From: CAYVVD01 sp964454975
GTDB taxonomy: Bacteria > Bacteroidota > Ignavibacteria > Kapaibacteriales > UBA2268
DNA: 64,000 nucleotides
NCBI GenBank assembly: GCA_964454975.1
Contig: CAYVVD010000016.1
Span: 12,889-76,888 of the forward strand
Direction: 5' to 3'
The position numbers and the translations under genes were made by a program. The notes beneath the pieces are model-generated. The model ran no database searches. It worked only from the letters and a program-made list of their open reading frames with translations, and had not been told where the DNA came from. Of this stretch, positions 45,052 through 53,868 are shown piece by piece (the stretch's first letter is position 1; each line of letters opens with the position of its first letter).

Positions 45052-45957
45052 ATGAACAGCGAAGAATTAAAACAGCAGCTAAGAGGCAGGGACAGAGTTT
45101 GCAGGGCAATATCTGAAGACGGTAATTTCAGGATTGCAACAATAAAAAACACAGTTGCTGCAAGGACAGCCCAGGAGAAGCACAAGCTAAACCACATTTC
45201 TGCATTTTTGCTTGCAAGAACACTCGCTGCATCTTCTATGCTCGCTGCTTTTCTGAAGGGAGAAGAGCGAATAATTATTGAATTAGATGGCAATGGGCCT
45301 GTTGAGAAAGTATTTGCAGAGGCAATTCAAGTAGGCGAAGTGCGTGGCTTCGCACAATTATCTCAAAAACAAGGCAACTTAGTAATTGAAGATATATCTC
45401 AGGCAATAGGCATTGGATTATTAAAAGTATCCCGGTTATTATACGATAAACCACAGCCAGTGCAAGGAATTGTGAATCTGCAAAAGGGAGATGTAGCCTC
45501 CGACCTGGCATTTTATTTCAATCAAAGCGAGCAGATGCCTTCCACAGTAATTCTCGATGTTTCTATTGACGACACAGGTATAATAAATGAATCAGGCGGA
45601 ATGATTTTACAAGCTATGCCGGGAGCTACGCCAGAGCAATTAAAGCAAGCTTACGAGCACTTGACGAACATCCCCCCGGTAACAGAATTATTGAAAAATG
45701 AATCTACTCCTGAAGGAATCCTGAACCATCTCCCTTTCCCTTGCAAAGTTCTCAGCCAGTCTCCTGTTGATTTCTTTTGCAGGTGCTCCAAAGAAAACTT
45801 TCTGTCGAAGCTGATGACACTCGGAATAGAAGAGATTAAGGGTATGCAGGAAGATGGTTCTAACGAACTTGTATGCCGCTATTGCAATGAGAAATATTAT
45901 ATAGGTGAAAACGATTTTACTTCAATGATTGAAGCTATGCATGCGAAAAGAAATTAA
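45052..45957 (+). CDS. hslO: Hsp33 redox-regulated holdase chaperone
   Basis: A 301-residue Hsp33. The N-terminal substrate-binding domain starts RGRDRVCRAISEDGNFRIATIKNT. The C-terminal redox switch carries the four zinc ligands as CRC near 248-250 and CRYC near 282-285. On oxidation the zinc is lost, disulfides form and the protein becomes an ATP-independent holdase. Cytoplasmic; no signal peptide. The neighbours give no clue to its regulation, and the 64-base upstream gap shows no clear palindrome. Confidence 0.96.
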   Translation: MNSEELKQQLRGRDRVCRAISEDGNFRIATIKNTVAARTAQEKHKLNHISAFLLARTLAASSMLAAFLKGEERIIIELDGNGPVEKVFAEAIQVGEVRGFAQLSQKQGNLVIEDISQAIGIGLLKVSRLLYDKPQPVQGIVNLQKGDVASDLAFYFNQSEQMPSTVILDVSIDDTGIINESGGMILQAMPGATPEQLKQAYEHLTNIPPVTELLKNESTPEGILNHLPFPCKVLSQSPVDFFCRCSKENFLSKLMTLGIEEIKGMQEDGSNELVCRYCNEKYYIGENDFTSMIEAMHAKRN

Positions 45958-45972
45958 ATCAAATCAAAATTT

Positions 45973-47250
45973 CTAATCTTTAAAAAGAGTATCCTGCCTG
46001 TCCGGGCTGAGGGAGACAATTTTAATTTCAGCTTCTACATAATCTTCAATCAATTTAAAATAATCAAGTGTCTGCTGTGGCAGATTTTTGAAATCTTTTA
46101 TGCCTGAGAGTGATTTATTCCAACCTTTGAGTGATTTATAAATCGGCGTTATTTTCTGAAGGCTTGCAACATCCGCCGGGAAATTCTTAGTTACTTTGCC
46201 ATTTATTTTGTATTCGGTACAAACAGAGATATTTTTCATTAGATCAAGGATATCAAGTTTTGTCAGGGCTATTTCGTTAATTCCATTTACCATTACAGAA
46301 TATTTGAGCGCGACAAGGTCAAGCCATCCGCATCTACGCGGCCTTCCAGTAGTAGCGCCAAATTCAGCTCCGGTAGCACGAAGTTTCTCGCCTACTTCGT
46401 CTTCGAGCTCAGTCGGGAATGGCCCGTTTCCGACACGTGTGCAATAAGCCTTTACAATACCGATTATATTGTCAATAGCATTAGGCGGGATTCCAAGCCC
46501 TGTACATGCACCGCCTGAAGTTGGATTAGAACTAGTAACAAATGGGTATGTGCCGTGGTCCAGGTCAAGCAATGCTCCCTGGGCACCTTCAACGACGATA
46601 TGCTCACCCTTTTTGATTGACTGGTTCAGTAACAGAGTAGTATCAGTTACGTATGGATCAATGATTTCATCAAATTCGACATACTTGTTGACTATAGTAT
46701 CAACATCGAGTTCCTGGAAACCATAAATCTTCTTTAAAATTTCATTTTTTTCGGCAATATTGTTCCTCAGTTTTTCTTCAAGTGAGGGCCTGTCCAGCAA
46801 GTCTACAATCCTGATTCCAATCCTTCGAGCCTTATCAATGTATGCCGGTCCTATACCACGCCCGGTTGTCCCGATAGCCTTGCCGCCTTTTGCGCTTTCG
46901 CGGGCCTGGTCGAGCAGTTTGTGGTAGGGCATAATCAGGTGGGCTTTATGAGAAATAAACAGCCTGTCCTTAACGCTGATACCATTCTCTTCGAGCATTG
47001 AAATCTCATCCATCAGCGCAACAGGGTCAATAACTACTCCGTTGCCGATTACACATTTAACATCACTATTTAATATACCTGAAGGAATCAGGTGAAGAAT
47101 ATATTGCTTCCCACCTATAACTATTGTATGCCCTGCATTTGCTCCGCCCTGGTACCTTGCAACATAAGCCGCATTGCGGCTCAGTAGATTTACAATCTTT
47201 CCTTTGCCTTCATCGCCCCACTGTGCGCCAACTATTAATGAAACACTCAT
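45973..47250 (-). CDS. purA: Adenylosuccinate synthetase
   Basis: A 425-residue PurA that joins IMP and aspartate with GTP in AMP synthesis. The N-terminus is VGAQWGDEGKGKIVNLL (P-loop, catalytic Asp); further motifs are GNGVVIDP, TTGRGIGPAYIDKA, EGAQGALLDLDHGTYPFVTSSNP and TTGRPRRCGWLD. Length is normal. It ends 15 bases from the convergent hslO stop, and its upstream 140 bases include the terminator of the STAS gene. Confidence 0.98.
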   Translation of the reverse strand: MSVSLIVGAQWGDEGKGKIVNLLSRNAAYVARYQGGANAGHTIVIGGKQYILHLIPSGILNSDVKCVIGNGVVIDPVALMDEISMLEENGISVKDRLFISHKAHLIMPYHKLLDQARESAKGGKAIGTTGRGIGPAYIDKARRIGIRIVDLLDRPSLEEKLRNNIAEKNEILKKIYGFQELDVDTIVNKYVEFDEIIDPYVTDTTLLLNQSIKKGEHIVVEGAQGALLDLDHGTYPFVTSSNPTSGGACTGLGIPPNAIDNIIGIVKAYCTRVGNGPFPTELEDEVGEKLRATGAEFGATTGRPRRCGWLDLVALKYSVMVNGINEIALTKLDILDLMKNISVCTEYKINGKVTKNFPADVASLQKITPIYKSLKGWNKSLSGIKDFKNLPQQTLDYFKLIEDYVEAEIKIVSLSPDRQDTLFKD

Positions 47251-47345
47251 TTTCTTTGCCGTTAAGTCGTTGATAAGCCGTTGATTAATGCCCTTTATAA
47301 GCTGAAATTACGAAATAATAGGCACTGTCTCAAACGATTTTGAAC

Positions 47346-47383
47346 AAAAAAATGCCTTGCCCCATTATTAGGAGCAAGGCAAT
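47346..47383 (-). terminator. Rho-independent terminator of the sec/STAS operon
   Basis: A perfect 8-bp stem (47353-47360 with 47374-47381, TGCCTTGC/GCAAGGCA) is followed on the minus strand by a T7 tract. It lies 11 bases beyond the STAS gene stop. Confidence 0.9.
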
Positions 47384-47393
47384 TAAAACAAAT

Positions 47394-47774
47394 CTATATA
47401 GAGTTAATAGCCTCTTCGATGGAATCATTCATCCTTAAGACTTTGTCCAGGTGAGTCATTTCCATCAGCTCTTTTACTTTTGATGAGGGGTTCGCAATCA
47501 GCAGTGGTATATCCTGTTTCCGGAGAGTTGAAAGGGCACTGACTAACATTCCAAGCCCGGAGCTGTTTATCAACGAAACTTTTCCCATATTTATGACAAC
47601 AGCTTTGGGACTCGAAACGTGCAGATTATGTATGATCTCAGTAAATTCCATAGCTTCTGCTCCGCCCAAGACTTTTTCGCCAAGTTCAATAACAGCAATC
47701 CCATCCCGAATCGAATAAGTATAACCCTTACTTTCATCAATATTAGGCTTTCCCGGTTGCAGCTTCTTTAACAT
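47394..47774 (-). CDS. STAS-domain anti-sigma factor antagonist-like protein
   Basis: A 126-residue single STAS domain (about 20-125) with IRDGIAVIELGEKVLGG and KVSLINSSGLGMLVSAL. The Ser of the SSG turn is the site phosphorylated in SpoIIAA-type proteins. The usual Asp just before it is Asn here. I place the start at 47774, overlapping secF by 32 bases; a longer frame from 47813 overlaps more. No anti-sigma kinase or sigma gene is nearby. It follows secD-secF, so its level is tied to the secretion motor. Confidence 0.82.
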   Translation of the reverse strand: MLKKLQPGKPNIDESKGYTYSIRDGIAVIELGEKVLGGAEAMEFTEIIHNLHVSSPKAVVINMGKVSLINSSGLGMLVSALSTLRKQDIPLLIANPSSKVKELMEMTHLDKVLRMNDSIEEAINSI

Positions 47775-48687
47775 TAATACCTTTTGAAAGATCAAGTTTA
47801 CGTACTTTTTCAAGGTAGAAAATCACGAAAGAGCTTGCAATGTAAATCGAAGAATAAGTACCTGTGATAATACCGATAAGCATTGTAATCGCAAATCCTT
47901 TGAGCACAGGGCCGCCAAACGCAACAATAGTTACAAGTACAAGCATAGCAGTAAATACTGTGTTGATTGTACGGCTAAGAGTTTCATTTATACTTAGGTT
48001 TACCATTTTAATAAAGTTCATGCCCTTGTGTTTATCCCGGTTCTCGCGTATCCTGTCGAAGATAATCACCGTATCGTTGATTGAGAAACCGACAACAGTC
48101 AGCATACCTGCGAGTATGGTCTGGTCTATCTCAAGACTTACAATCCCGAGATGATGAATAATTACTATGAAGCTAAATGTTACAACGATATCATGAAGAA
48201 GTGCTGTAACAGCCCCAAGTCCGAATGTGAATTCAAACCTGAAAGCAATATAAAGCAGGATAGCAAGTACTGAAAGGATAACCGCGATAAAAGCATTAAA
48301 GCGTAATTCATCGCCAATTTTCGGGCCTACTTTGTCAACCTTTATGATTTCATCAAAATCCGTGAATTTGTCTTTTAGCAACTGAGTAAGCCTTTCAGGG
48401 CCTTCTCCTGACTCGCGGATCCTGATTAGATACTGGTTGTCTCCGCCAAATGATTTTATTTCACTTCCGGTGAAACCGGCGTTTTCAACGACAGAGCGAA
48501 TCTGGTTAGCTTCGATAGTTGTTTTAAATTTAACAGCTACTTCTGTTCCGCCTTCGAAATCAATACCATACACAGGCCCAAGGAAGATGGTTGCCAGCAC
48601 ACCACCAACTATTATAACAAGCGAAACAAAAAAGAAAATCTTCCTGCTGCCGACAAAATTAATATTCGTATTATCAAAATATCTCAT
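47743..48687 (-). CDS. secF: Protein translocase subunit SecF
   Basis: A 314-residue SecF with six membrane segments. The first periplasmic domain shows YGIDFEGGTEVAVKF; the conserved membrane region has GFSINDTVIIFDRIRENR (about 201-218). SecDF uses proton flow to pull translocating proteins into the periplasm. It starts 19 bases after secD. With so many T9SS cargos, which all cross the inner membrane by Sec first, a strong SecDF function is expected. Confidence 0.97.
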   Translation of the reverse strand: MRYFDNTNINFVGSRKIFFFVSLVIIVGGVLATIFLGPVYGIDFEGGTEVAVKFKTTIEANQIRSVVENAGFTGSEIKSFGGDNQYLIRIRESGEGPERLTQLLKDKFTDFDEIIKVDKVGPKIGDELRFNAFIAVILSVLAILLYIAFRFEFTFGLGAVTALLHDIVVTFSFIVIIHHLGIVSLEIDQTILAGMLTVVGFSINDTVIIFDRIRENRDKHKGMNFIKMVNLSINETLSRTINTVFTAMLVLVTIVAFGGPVLKGFAITMLIGIITGTYSSIYIASSFVIFYLEKVRKLDLSKGINVKEAATGKA

Positions 48688-48706
48688 TTCAAATCACTCC
48701 GCCTGA

Positions 48707-50821
48707 TTATGCATTTGCTGTTTTGGGCTGGCCAAATCCAAAGTTTGTAGAACCGCCCGATGTAGAAATCTCGATTATTGCCCTAGATACCATAATACCT
48801 GTAAACAGCGTTCCAAAAATACCAATAATGAGTGTCAATGCGAATCCCTGGATGGGTCCGCTACCAAATGAATAAAGTATGATACCGGTGATACCGGTTG
48901 TTATGTTTGAATCCACAATGGCACTTAAAGCTTTGCTGAATCCTTCGTCAATTGCTGAACGCAATGTCCTGCCATTAGATAATTCCTCCCGGATACGTTC
49001 AAATATCAGGATGTTTGCATCCACCGCCATGCCTATTGTCAGGATGATACCTGCGATACCCGGAAGTGTTAAGGTGCCTTCGAGAGCAGATAAAACAGCA
49101 AGTACCAGAAGAACGTTGAGCATAACCGCAAAGTCAGCGACCAGCCCACCTCGGGAATAGTAAATGAACATGTATAGTATCACAAGAATAAATGCAATAC
49201 CGCTTGCAAACAGTCCACTGTTGATTGAGTCTTCTCCAAGCGAAGCTCCAACAACTCTCTCTTCGATTATTTTAACCGGAGCCTTCAAAGCGCCAGCTTT
49301 TAATACTATTTGAAGTAGATTGGCTTCTTCAAAGTTCGCCATGCCGGTTATCTGAGAGCTTCCGCCGGTAATCCTGTTTTGAACCACGGGGGCAGAATAA
49401 ACTCTTTCATCGAGGACAATAGCTATTTGCTCGCCTACATTATTGCCTGTAATTACAGCCCAACGATCTGAACCTTCGTCATCCATAGACATGTTTACAA
49501 CAGGCCTGCTTGTAGTAGGATCTAAAGTTGCAGTTGCATTTGTAATTGCTTCACCCGTCATTTCCGGTTCATCTTTAAGGATATAAATCTCGTAAACGTC
49601 GAATTCAGGATTTTCGCCGGTTTGTTTGTTTATAGGCTTGGCGCCTACTGCAATCTGAACATCTACAGGAAGAAACTGCTTAATATTTGCTCTTCTGAGA
49701 ATATCTTCGAACCTGGAGATGTCTTTCTTAAGTATCCTGAAGTAATAATTACCTTCAGGGAAATTAGCTATTTGATAACCAACATTTTGCAACTGCTGGC
49801 GAGGGCCTTGAGCGAAAAATGTAGAAAACATACTTGTGAACGGATGGTCTTTTAAGTAGGCTTCCTGCGCCTCTTTCTCACCCAGTCCGGCATATGGATC
49901 ATTTATCGTGTCCGCCTTAGAAGTATCCGCAGCGACTGCAGTAGTGTCTTTTTTGCTTGTATCTGCTTCGGCCACGTCAACTTCAGTGCCCGTTTCAGAT
50001 GTTGTATCAACTACTGCTGAATCTGCCGGTTCCTCAATAATTTCTTCTTTGCCTGCGAGGAACTCGTCTATCTTTTTGAAAGCCCTTACGATTTTCTGGT
50101 CATTTTTCAGAAGTTTGAATTCGAGGCGAGCTGTAGTCTGAAGCAGCTTTCTCATTTCTGTTTCGTTAGTAACACCCGGTAGCTCAAGCAAAATACGCCT
50201 GCTTCCCTGAACCTGGATATTAGGCTCCGAAACACCATACTTGTCAATTCTTTGTCTGATAACTTCTTTAGCCTGATCGATAGCCTGGTTGGCATTCTCT
50301 TCAAGCCTTTCAATGATTTTTTCTTCAGACACATCTTTGAAATCAATGACATCGAAATATGAAATCAGTGATTTCCCTTTTGGCTTGGCAATTTTTTCGA
50401 AGTTTGCGTAGAAAACATCAATAGCAGCTTCTTCGGATTCGACCAAATCCTGCTCTGTCTTCTCAATAACTTCGAGGAAAGTTTCATCAATGGTCTCTTT
50501 TAATGCAGCTTCTTCTATGAGCTTGATTACATCAACTTCCAGAGTAACATACATGCCGCCCCTTAAGTCGAGACCAAGTTTCAGAGCGTTGTTTTTTGCA
50601 TTCTGAAGGTCTTCGCCGTATGCATCATAAAATTCATCGATTCTGTTAATTGAGTCCTGAATTCCTTTTTCAGGATTTTTAGCTGCTATCTCTTTTGCTT
50701 CTGCAAGCGCCTTGTCTTCCTTTTCCTTTAGCTGTTCAGCCTGGTAAGTCGGATAAAGAACATATATTGCAAGCGCCAGTGGCAAAAGCACTAACAGGTA
50801 CTTGCCTAAATTCTTCTTCAA
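48707..50821 (-). CDS. secD: Protein translocase subunit SecD, with extra acidic insert
   Basis: A 704-residue SecD. The P1 domain (LGLDLRGGMYVTLEVD near 85-100; RIDKYGVSEPNIQVQGSRRILLELPG) and the membrane region (GMAVDANILIFERIREEL, about 620) are normal. About 70 residues between roughly 262 and 330 are low complexity, rich in Asp, Thr, Ser, Ala and Val (TTSETGTEVDVAEADTSKK). This linker has no counterpart in E. coli SecD and makes the protein longer. The A/T-rich 144 bases upstream separate it from the AbgT gene. Confidence 0.96.
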   Translation of the reverse strand: MKKNLGKYLLVLLPLALAIYVLYPTYQAEQLKEKEDKALAEAKEIAAKNPEKGIQDSINRIDEFYDAYGEDLQNAKNNALKLGLDLRGGMYVTLEVDVIKLIEEAALKETIDETFLEVIEKTEQDLVESEEAAIDVFYANFEKIAKPKGKSLISYFDVIDFKDVSEEKIIERLEENANQAIDQAKEVIRQRIDKYGVSEPNIQVQGSRRILLELPGVTNETEMRKLLQTTARLEFKLLKNDQKIVRAFKKIDEFLAGKEEIIEEPADSAVVDTTSETGTEVDVAEADTSKKDTTAVAADTSKADTINDPYAGLGEKEAQEAYLKDHPFTSMFSTFFAQGPRQQLQNVGYQIANFPEGNYYFRILKKDISRFEDILRRANIKQFLPVDVQIAVGAKPINKQTGENPEFDVYEIYILKDEPEMTGEAITNATATLDPTTSRPVVNMSMDDEGSDRWAVITGNNVGEQIAIVLDERVYSAPVVQNRITGGSSQITGMANFEEANLLQIVLKAGALKAPVKIIEERVVGASLGEDSINSGLFASGIAFILVILYMFIYYSRGGLVADFAVMLNVLLVLAVLSALEGTLTLPGIAGIILTIGMAVDANILIFERIREELSNGRTLRSAIDEGFSKALSAIVDSNITTGITGIILYSFGSGPIQGFALTLIIGIFGTLFTGIMVSRAIIEISTSGGSTNFGFGQPKTANA

Positions 50822-50965
50822 TTATCTCCCTCCGGTAATTCAATCAATTCTTATGCAGCGTAATTTTTTAATAAATCGCTTAGTCAAAATTTTAGAAACA
50901 CAAAAATAGCTTTAATAAATCAAAATAACAATGAAATTAAAATTTTGTTTCCGTTGGATATAGTA

Positions 50966-52483
50966 TTATTTCAGGAATATTGAGGCTTCAGGTCCAGGTG
51001 GGATATCGAATATAATCCATAGTGCGAGGAAGGCACCCCATACTAGAAACAGGAAAAATGAATAGGGTAACAGTGAACCAACAAGCCTGCCAAAGCTCAT
51101 TTCTTTATCATAGTGTTTTGCAAAAACTATTACGATTGGGAAGTAAGGAAGCAAAGGAGTAATGATATTGGTAATAGAGTCTCCTACCCTGTATGCAAGT
51201 TGGGTAGCCTCCGGTGAAATACCAGTTAGCATCAGCATCGGCACAAATACCGGTGCGAAAACTGCCCATTTAGCTGACGCGCTGGATACAAAAATGTTCA
51301 TTATTGAAGAAAAAATGAAAAAAACAATTAGTAACATTGGCCCTTCAAGTCCTGCAGCTTTGAAAGCGTTAGCGCCATTAACTGCAAGCACAAGGCCTAT
51401 ATTAGACCAGTCGAAGTATGCCACAAATTGTCCTGCGGCAAATGCGAGTATTATATAAGCCCCCATTGTTTTCATGGCATCTGATGCCATTCCGGCAAGG
51501 TCGTGGTTATTCCTTACTGTCCCCGATGCAATACCATACACAGTGCCGCAAATAAAAAAAATTACCATTATCAGCGGGACAATGCTCCTGTAAAAAGGAA
51601 TAAGCGTACCGCCTTCGCCTCTGAAAATGCCATTCTCCGGAATCACTGATAACAAAAGGAGAATATTTATTATAATAAAAGCAATCCCTGAATACCTGAG
51701 TCCCCTTATTGATTCAGTACTTATTTCTTCGAGAGTATCCTTTTCATCACTTTCATATTGAGCAAGCCTTGGCTCAACTATTTTATTTGTTACCCAGGTG
51801 CAGATTATCGTAATAATAAAAACCGATGGGATCATGAAGTAGTAGTTTGCTGTCGGGTAAACTTCGTAAGAAGAATCTACAATCCGTGCTGCCGGTTCGG
51901 TAAAACCTGAAAGCAAGGGATCAAGGGCTGTTATAAATAGATTAGCACTAAAACCGGCGCAAACAGCCCCGAAAGATGCACATATCCCTGCAATTGGATT
52001 TCTGCCGATGCTTTTGAAAATTAATGCTGCGAGAGGTGGCAGTACAACAACACCTGAATCAGCCATAAGCGAACTGTTTACAGATGCGAATATAATTGCC
52101 GGAACAACAAAGCTTCCTGGGAAAACACCTATCATCCTCTTTAACAATGCTTCGAACATTCCACTTTTCTCAGCGACTCCAATACCAATTACAGTTACTA
52201 ACACCAAGCCAAGCGGAGGGAACCCGGTGAAATTTGTTACCGCATCCGTGAACATCCTCTGAATTCCGGTTTTGGAAAGTAAGTTAAAAACGAAAACTTC
52301 CTCACCTGTTCCGGGATGGATAACGGATGTATTTAATGAGGCAAATAGCCAGGAGAGAATTATTGTTAATATTGCAAGGCCGGAAAAAATGAAAAATGGG
52401 TCAGGCAGGTAATTTGCAGTTTTCTCTACGAACAGGAGAAATCTGTCAAAAAACTTGTATTTTAATCCTTTTTTAGATGGCAT
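50966..52483 (-). CDS. AbgT-family transporter
   Basis: A 505-residue integral membrane protein of the AbgT family with about eleven to thirteen helices. Characteristic segments are FFDRFLLFVEKTANYLPDPFFIF near the N-terminus, GVGVAEKSG-like GIGVAEKSGMFEALL, ADSGVVVLPPLAALIF, and NIFVSSASAKWAVFAPVFVPML. Family members import p-aminobenzoyl-glutamate or export sulfonamide-type drugs. Either role is possible here; no folate gene is next to it. It is divergent from a glycosyltransferase gene with a 39-base gap. Confidence 0.93.
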   Translation of the reverse strand: MPSKKGLKYKFFDRFLLFVEKTANYLPDPFFIFSGLAILTIILSWLFASLNTSVIHPGTGEEVFVFNLLSKTGIQRMFTDAVTNFTGFPPLGLVLVTVIGIGVAEKSGMFEALLKRMIGVFPGSFVVPAIIFASVNSSLMADSGVVVLPPLAALIFKSIGRNPIAGICASFGAVCAGFSANLFITALDPLLSGFTEPAARIVDSSYEVYPTANYYFMIPSVFIITIICTWVTNKIVEPRLAQYESDEKDTLEEISTESIRGLRYSGIAFIIINILLLLSVIPENGIFRGEGGTLIPFYRSIVPLIMVIFFICGTVYGIASGTVRNNHDLAGMASDAMKTMGAYIILAFAAGQFVAYFDWSNIGLVLAVNGANAFKAAGLEGPMLLIVFFIFSSIMNIFVSSASAKWAVFAPVFVPMLMLTGISPEATQLAYRVGDSITNIITPLLPYFPIVIVFAKHYDKEMSFGRLVGSLLPYSFFLFLVWGAFLALWIIFDIPPGPEASIFLK

Positions 52484-52522
52484 TACAGAAATTAAGAAAA
52501 ATTAGAAACTGTTCATAGCAGC

Positions 52523-53473
52523 TTGGATACAAAAACCAATATAATTCTAATCTCTTACAACAATGCAACCCAGACAATTGACTGTATTAAATCTATTCTG
52601 GAAACCTGTATTAATGCCCCAGGTTTGATTATAGTTGACAATGCCTCTGCAGACGACACAGTAATGCAGGTACTGAAGAGATTTCCCGACGCTCAAGTAA
52701 TTGAAAACGATAAGAACTTAGGCTATGCAAAAGCTGTAAATATTGGCGCTGCCAAATCAGATGCAGAAATTTTAGTAGTTTCTAATACCGATGTAGTTTA
52801 CCACCCCGGTTGCCTGGACGGACTCATCAAATATTTATCAGAAAATCCCGGTGTTGCGGTAGCAGGACCGCAACAGTTGTATGGAGATGGCTCGTGGGAA
52901 TATAGTTATGGTAATTTTCCCGGTCTAAAAATGGGATTGAGGGATTTGCTTATGATTGAATCAACCCATACGGGTATTAGAAAATTTCTATGGCCTGAAA
53001 CGAGGTTGGACAAAGTTCCTAAGAAAGTAGATTACATCGATGGCGCTATAATGGCAATACGCAAGAGTGTTTTTGATGAATTAGGCGGATTTGATGAAGA
53101 CTTCTTTTTTTATACAGAAGAAGCGGAATTCTGTTTCAGGGTTGTGAAATCAGGCTATGATATCAGCTTTGTCCCCTATTTAACAGCAACTCATTACCGT
53201 GGGGGCGATATTGCAGAGAAAGTATTCGATGAAAAATCTGCAGAAATGATGATAGGTTCGAAATTGCTGTTTTGCAGCAAACACAGGACATCAATTGAAA
53301 CTAAAATATATTCTGTATTTGAGATGTTGTCGTCTTTAAAGAATGCCTGGATTTGGCGATTTTTTTCACTATTCGCAAGTGGTAACCGAAAAACAAGGCT
53401 GAGCAACAAATCCCAAAGTCTGAAGAATTGGTTCAAAACCTGGAAGAAATTATTGAAAGTTGCAGACGTCTAA
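52523..53473 (+). CDS. Glycosyltransferase family 2 (rhamnosyltransferase-like)
   Basis: A 316-residue GT-A enzyme. The N-terminal fold has IILISYNN, IVDNASADDT and the donor/metal segment VVSNTDVVYHPG. Further on come VDYIDGAIMAIRKSVF and GGFDEDFFFYTEEAEFCFRV, typical of rhamnosyltransferase-like GT2 proteins. The frame has a stop 28 bases upstream and no ATG or GTG before the first motif, so TTG 52523 is the only usable start, without a clear ribosome site. It likely adds a sugar to a surface glycan. Confidence 0.9.
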   Translation: MDTKTNIILISYNNATQTIDCIKSILETCINAPGLIIVDNASADDTVMQVLKRFPDAQVIENDKNLGYAKAVNIGAAKSDAEILVVSNTDVVYHPGCLDGLIKYLSENPGVAVAGPQQLYGDGSWEYSYGNFPGLKMGLRDLLMIESTHTGIRKFLWPETRLDKVPKKVDYIDGAIMAIRKSVFDELGGFDEDFFFYTEEAEFCFRVVKSGYDISFVPYLTATHYRGGDIAEKVFDEKSAEMMIGSKLLFCSKHRTSIETKIYSVFEMLSSLKNAWIWRFFSLFASGNRKTRLSNKSQSLKNWFKTWKKLLKVADV

Positions 53474-53612
53474 ATCATTAGAATTTATGCGACTTTGTGT
53501 ACTATTTTTAATAAACTTTAATTTTTGCATTAATGCTAAACTTAATAAATTTGTTTCATTGACGATTCGGTCTGAAAAAAAGAAACAATGTTCTTATAAT
53601 TGGAGGTTTATA

Positions 53613-53804
53613 ATGGCTTTAGTCATAACAGATGAGTGCATTAATTGTGCAGCTTGCGAACCGGAATGCCCAACAGAGGCAATCTATGAAGGTGATGAAA
53701 TTTACGAAATAGATCCGGACAAATGTGTTGAGTGCGAGGGCCACTTTGACGAGCCGCAATGCGCTGAAGTATGCCCGGTTGATTGCTGCATACCGGCAGA
53801 ATAA
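53613..53804 (+). CDS. 2[4Fe-4S] ferredoxin (Alvin/YfhL type)
   Basis: A 63-residue ferredoxin. Cluster I ligands are CINCAACEPECP; cluster II has CVECEGHFDEPQCAEVCP, with eight residues between the second and third Cys, as in the Allochromatium/YfhL type, which hold clusters of very different potential. The ATG at 53613 has an ideal GGAGG five bases upstream; the longer frame from 53460 lacks any ribosome site and is rejected. It stands alone, with its own terminator, so its redox partner is not indicated. Confidence 0.96.
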   Translation: MALVITDECINCAACEPECPTEAIYEGDEIYEIDPDKCVECEGHFDEPQCAEVCPVDCCIPAE

Positions 53805-53826
53805 TCTTAGAATAAATATGAAGAAG

Positions 53827-53860
53827 AAGGATTGCCCTGATATTGGGTAATCCTTTTTAT
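53827..53860 (+). terminator. Rho-independent terminator of the ferredoxin gene
   Basis: Stem AAGGATTGCCC with GGGTAATCCTT (one G-U pair) and a short loop is followed by TTTT. It lies 22 bases after the ferredoxin stop and 9 bases before the amidohydrolase start. Confidence 0.85.
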
Positions 53861-53868
53861 TTTGCACA

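Noticed and set aside
53460..53612. N-terminal extension of the ferredoxin
   Set aside because: The ATG at 53613 has a perfect GGAGG site and gives the standard 63-residue length; the extension has neither.
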